Below are positions 61,997-64,000 of a stretch of 64,000 bases of DNA, in pieces (the first letter of the stretch is position 1; each line of letters starts with the position of its first letter). The translations under genes were made by a program, and so were the position numbers. The notes beneath the pieces are model-generated. The model was given only the letters and a program-made list of their open reading frames with translations. It ran no database searches and was not told where the DNA came from. Origin of the DNA: Asterias amurensis (lineage: Eukaryota; Echinodermata; Asteroidea; Forcipulatida; Asteriidae); contig NC_092660.1 of assembly GCF_032118995.1 (NCBI RefSeq), forward strand, positions 6,587,501 to 6,651,500, read 5' to 3'.

Positions 61997-64000
61997 TCAC
62001 CTTTTCTTCTTTCCTGTTTTGGCGGCAAGCTCTAAACCTTGGATGTGTTTCTTTGGGATGTTGTAATGATCTGTATGCACATAAGGGGGGAATTAATAAC
62101 AATAAATAATAACTAGATTTTATACAGTGCTTTATCTTCATGCATCTCGAAGCAGTTTTGTTTTTAATTATGAGACTATTTGTAGCACTTCTTAAGGGTT
62201 CACAAGGTGCAACGGCACATTCAGCAGCTACTGTCAGAAACACAGAAGCAAACCCCTTCAAATAGTGATAAGTCATGTTAGTGTTTACTGGGTTCTTTTA
62301 CAACACACAGGACCTACAACTTTAAGTCCCATCAAAAGGAAAAAGAAATAGCGGTTAAGCGTCTTAAGGACACAAGTTTCAACGCCAGAGCTTAAATCAA
62401 GTGTGCAACACAGGGACTTATTTTTTCCTCTTTATAAAATCTTTAAATACATCAGAGCATGATGTTAACACCACTGTGTAGACATTTAATTTAGGCTTAA
62501 AGAAACTCAACACACAAAGTTAATATTATTGCCCCTTAGAACAAAGCTTTGCATAAAAACCGAAAGAAAAACAAGGAGAAAACAAAGAAAGACTTTTACT
62601 GACCCGTTAGTAGTGTCTCAATGAACCGAATCTGTTTCCCTTGTATGATGACCTGCGACCCTGACCCTTGACCTGGCATCTGACTGATGGAGCTACTGGC
62701 TGCCACGCCTACTTGAAGTCGGTGTGCAAATTCCTTGGGCTCTATGCCATAAAACTCCAGGTTTTGTATGACTGTAACCTGCACACACACAAACACAGAA
62801 TGAGAGAAACGTTTTTACCTGATCATTTTTCAAATTAATGAAGAATAATCTGATGCACACTGCTTAACAGCCTCAAAGGCTTTGGGTACTTTTAGCCCAA
62901 CACAAACACAAATTCCACAGATTTACATTAAACTTGGAAGTTTTAAGATAATGATGGTAAAAAGGTTCCCTTAAAATACTACTTGCAGAGGCACTGTAGT
63001 TTTTGAGAAATAAGTATTAAAAAATTTCACAAAACTAGATTTCGTCTCAGGAGATGGTCTAGTCGTGAATATCCGGGGCTCGAATTCACGAATTCATCGT
63101 CACATGAGTTGTCAGTATCACCAATCACCATAGTGATTTGAATTGTGACATCACACTTTACTAAGCAACTACGATTGATTTGCAGATAAGACCAATCATA
63201 GTTCTTTGTGAAACCATAGTTCTTTGTGACATTTTGAAAATATTTTTAACCTGACGGGGGCCTATTCCTAGGCATTATTGACAATGACTATCACAGAGAA
63301 ATCAATGAGATGAAATGGAAAAAAAATAATATATATCTTTTCTTTTGGGGCAACATTGTTATACTTTTCTTAAAGGCAGTGGGCACTATTGGTAACTACT
63401 CAAAACAGTTATTATCATAAAACCTTTCTTGATTACGAGTAATGGGGAGAGGTTGATAGTATAAAAAATTGTGAGAAAACAGCTCCCCCTGAAGTAGTTT
63501 TTGAGAAAGAAGTAATTTTCCACGAATTTTATTTCGAGACCTCAGATTTAGAATTTGAGGTCTTGAAATCAAGCATCTGACGCACACAACTTCGTGTGAC
63601 GCATTGAGCGACAAGGGTGTTTTTTTCTTTCATTAATATCTCGCAACTTCGACTACCAATTGAGCTCAAATTTTCACAGGTTTGTTATTTTATGTATATG
63701 TTGAGATACACCAAGTGAGAAGACTGGTCTTTGACAATAACCAATAGTGTCCGGTGTCTTCAAACTGTTTCTGTGTAATTTTCTTATGGCATTTTTACTG
63801 TTATATGCCCTTAAACAGGCTGGTCCTGGAGACAGCGCAATAAAAATTCAATAAATTATAATATAAAAAAAGGCAAACTTACATTCTTATTGCCAGATTT
63901 TTTCTCAATCTTGAGCTGGATTGGCTGCAATTTTCCCTTTCTTACACTTTTTGGATTTGATGACCTTTGACCTCCAACTAGGACCTCATAGCCAGATGTC
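61997..64000 (-). CDS. EIF2D: eIF2D, last three exons (partial, runs off the right edge)
   Basis: Exons 5' to 3': 64000-63883 (cut by the window edge), 62778-62604, 62070-61997, joined in phases 0 and 1, ending at TGA. The protein runs from VRKGKLQPIQLKIEKKSGNK into VTVIQNLEFYGIEPKEFAHR and ends DHYNIPKKHIQGLELAAK then TGKKKR. This is the C-terminal SUI1/eIF1-like domain of eIF2D, which handles tRNA delivery and the recycling of 40S subunits; the closing (Y/H)xxPxKHIQGLE motif and Lys-rich tail match the family closely. Splice sites: GTAAGT and GTCAGT donors, TGTGTGCAG and GCATACAG acceptors. A candidate AATAAA lies about 205 nt past the stop (61792-61787). It shows no sign of damage. Confidence 0.95.
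63112..63213. mobile_element. MITE family A, partial copy in an eIF2D intron
   Basis: Shares CACTTTACTAAGCAACTACG and ATTGATTTGCAG with the full copies. Its outer ends are lost and GTTCTTTGTGAAACCATA is locally duplicated. Confidence 0.85.
63372..63760. mobile_element. MITE family C, complete copy in an eIF2D intron
   Basis: Left end TTAAAGGCAGTGGGCACTAT, right end AATAGTGTCCGGTGTCTT; the inner dyad GAGACCTCAGATTTAG / AATTTGAGGTCT is intact. It serves as the reference for the three broken copies in this window. Confidence 0.88.

Overview
The window looks like nuclear DNA of an echinoderm, most likely a sea star. Genes are split by AT-rich introns with GT/AG borders. Intergenic DNA is packed with short palindromic elements and tRNA-derived SINEs of kinds I recall as common in asteroid genomes (for example the elements ending in TTAAAGGCAGTGGACACTATTGG and in TTAAAGCCATTATACAC). 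The taxon is an inference; no marker gene settles it.

Positions 1-32297 hold three head-to-tail copies of a segment of about 10.8 kb. Each copy carries, on the minus strand, a complete eight-exon gene for a protein kinase-like protein of 970 aa (copy 1) or 994 aa (copies 2 and 3). I assembled the gene from splice sites; every junction is in phase and no copy has a broken frame. Within each gene, exons 3 and 4 are a tandem exon duplication, and exon 5 encodes a 12-residue repeat whose number differs between copies (6, 8, 8). Each segment also carries a lone plus-strand exon of an unrecognised gene, possible exons of a second minus-strand gene, arrays of an ATTGGG-type motif and, at the copy 1/2 and 2/3 junctions, an inverted scrap of kinase-gene exon 7. 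The array continues to the left edge. It ends on the right at 32297, where two MITEs sit back to back; the last 1.1 kb of copy 3 is clearly more diverged than the rest.

Positions 32298-36600 are repeats: MITEs, a duplicated pair of large hairpins, intronic hairpins and a compound (TTTG)n/(TTCG)n/(TTTTG)n microsatellite. A two-coding-exon kelch-like (BTB-BACK-kelch) gene lies on the plus strand (37161-43552, 613 aa). Its 4.5 kb intron is full of MITEs, and a foldback element begins 18 bases after its stop codon.

Positions 43571-53400 contain DNA transposons, SINEs and a 41-bp satellite, with no host gene that I can support. Positions 53410-60105 form a giant foldback element: two inverted arms of about 1.57 kb, each built from arrays of a roughly 37-bp palindromic repeat and a 42-bp repeat, around a 3.5 kb middle. 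The right end holds the last three exons of eIF2D on the minus strand (61997-64000, running off the edge).

Nothing suggests that the kinase, kelch and eIF2D genes act together. The most notable content is the young kinase-gene array and the foldback element.
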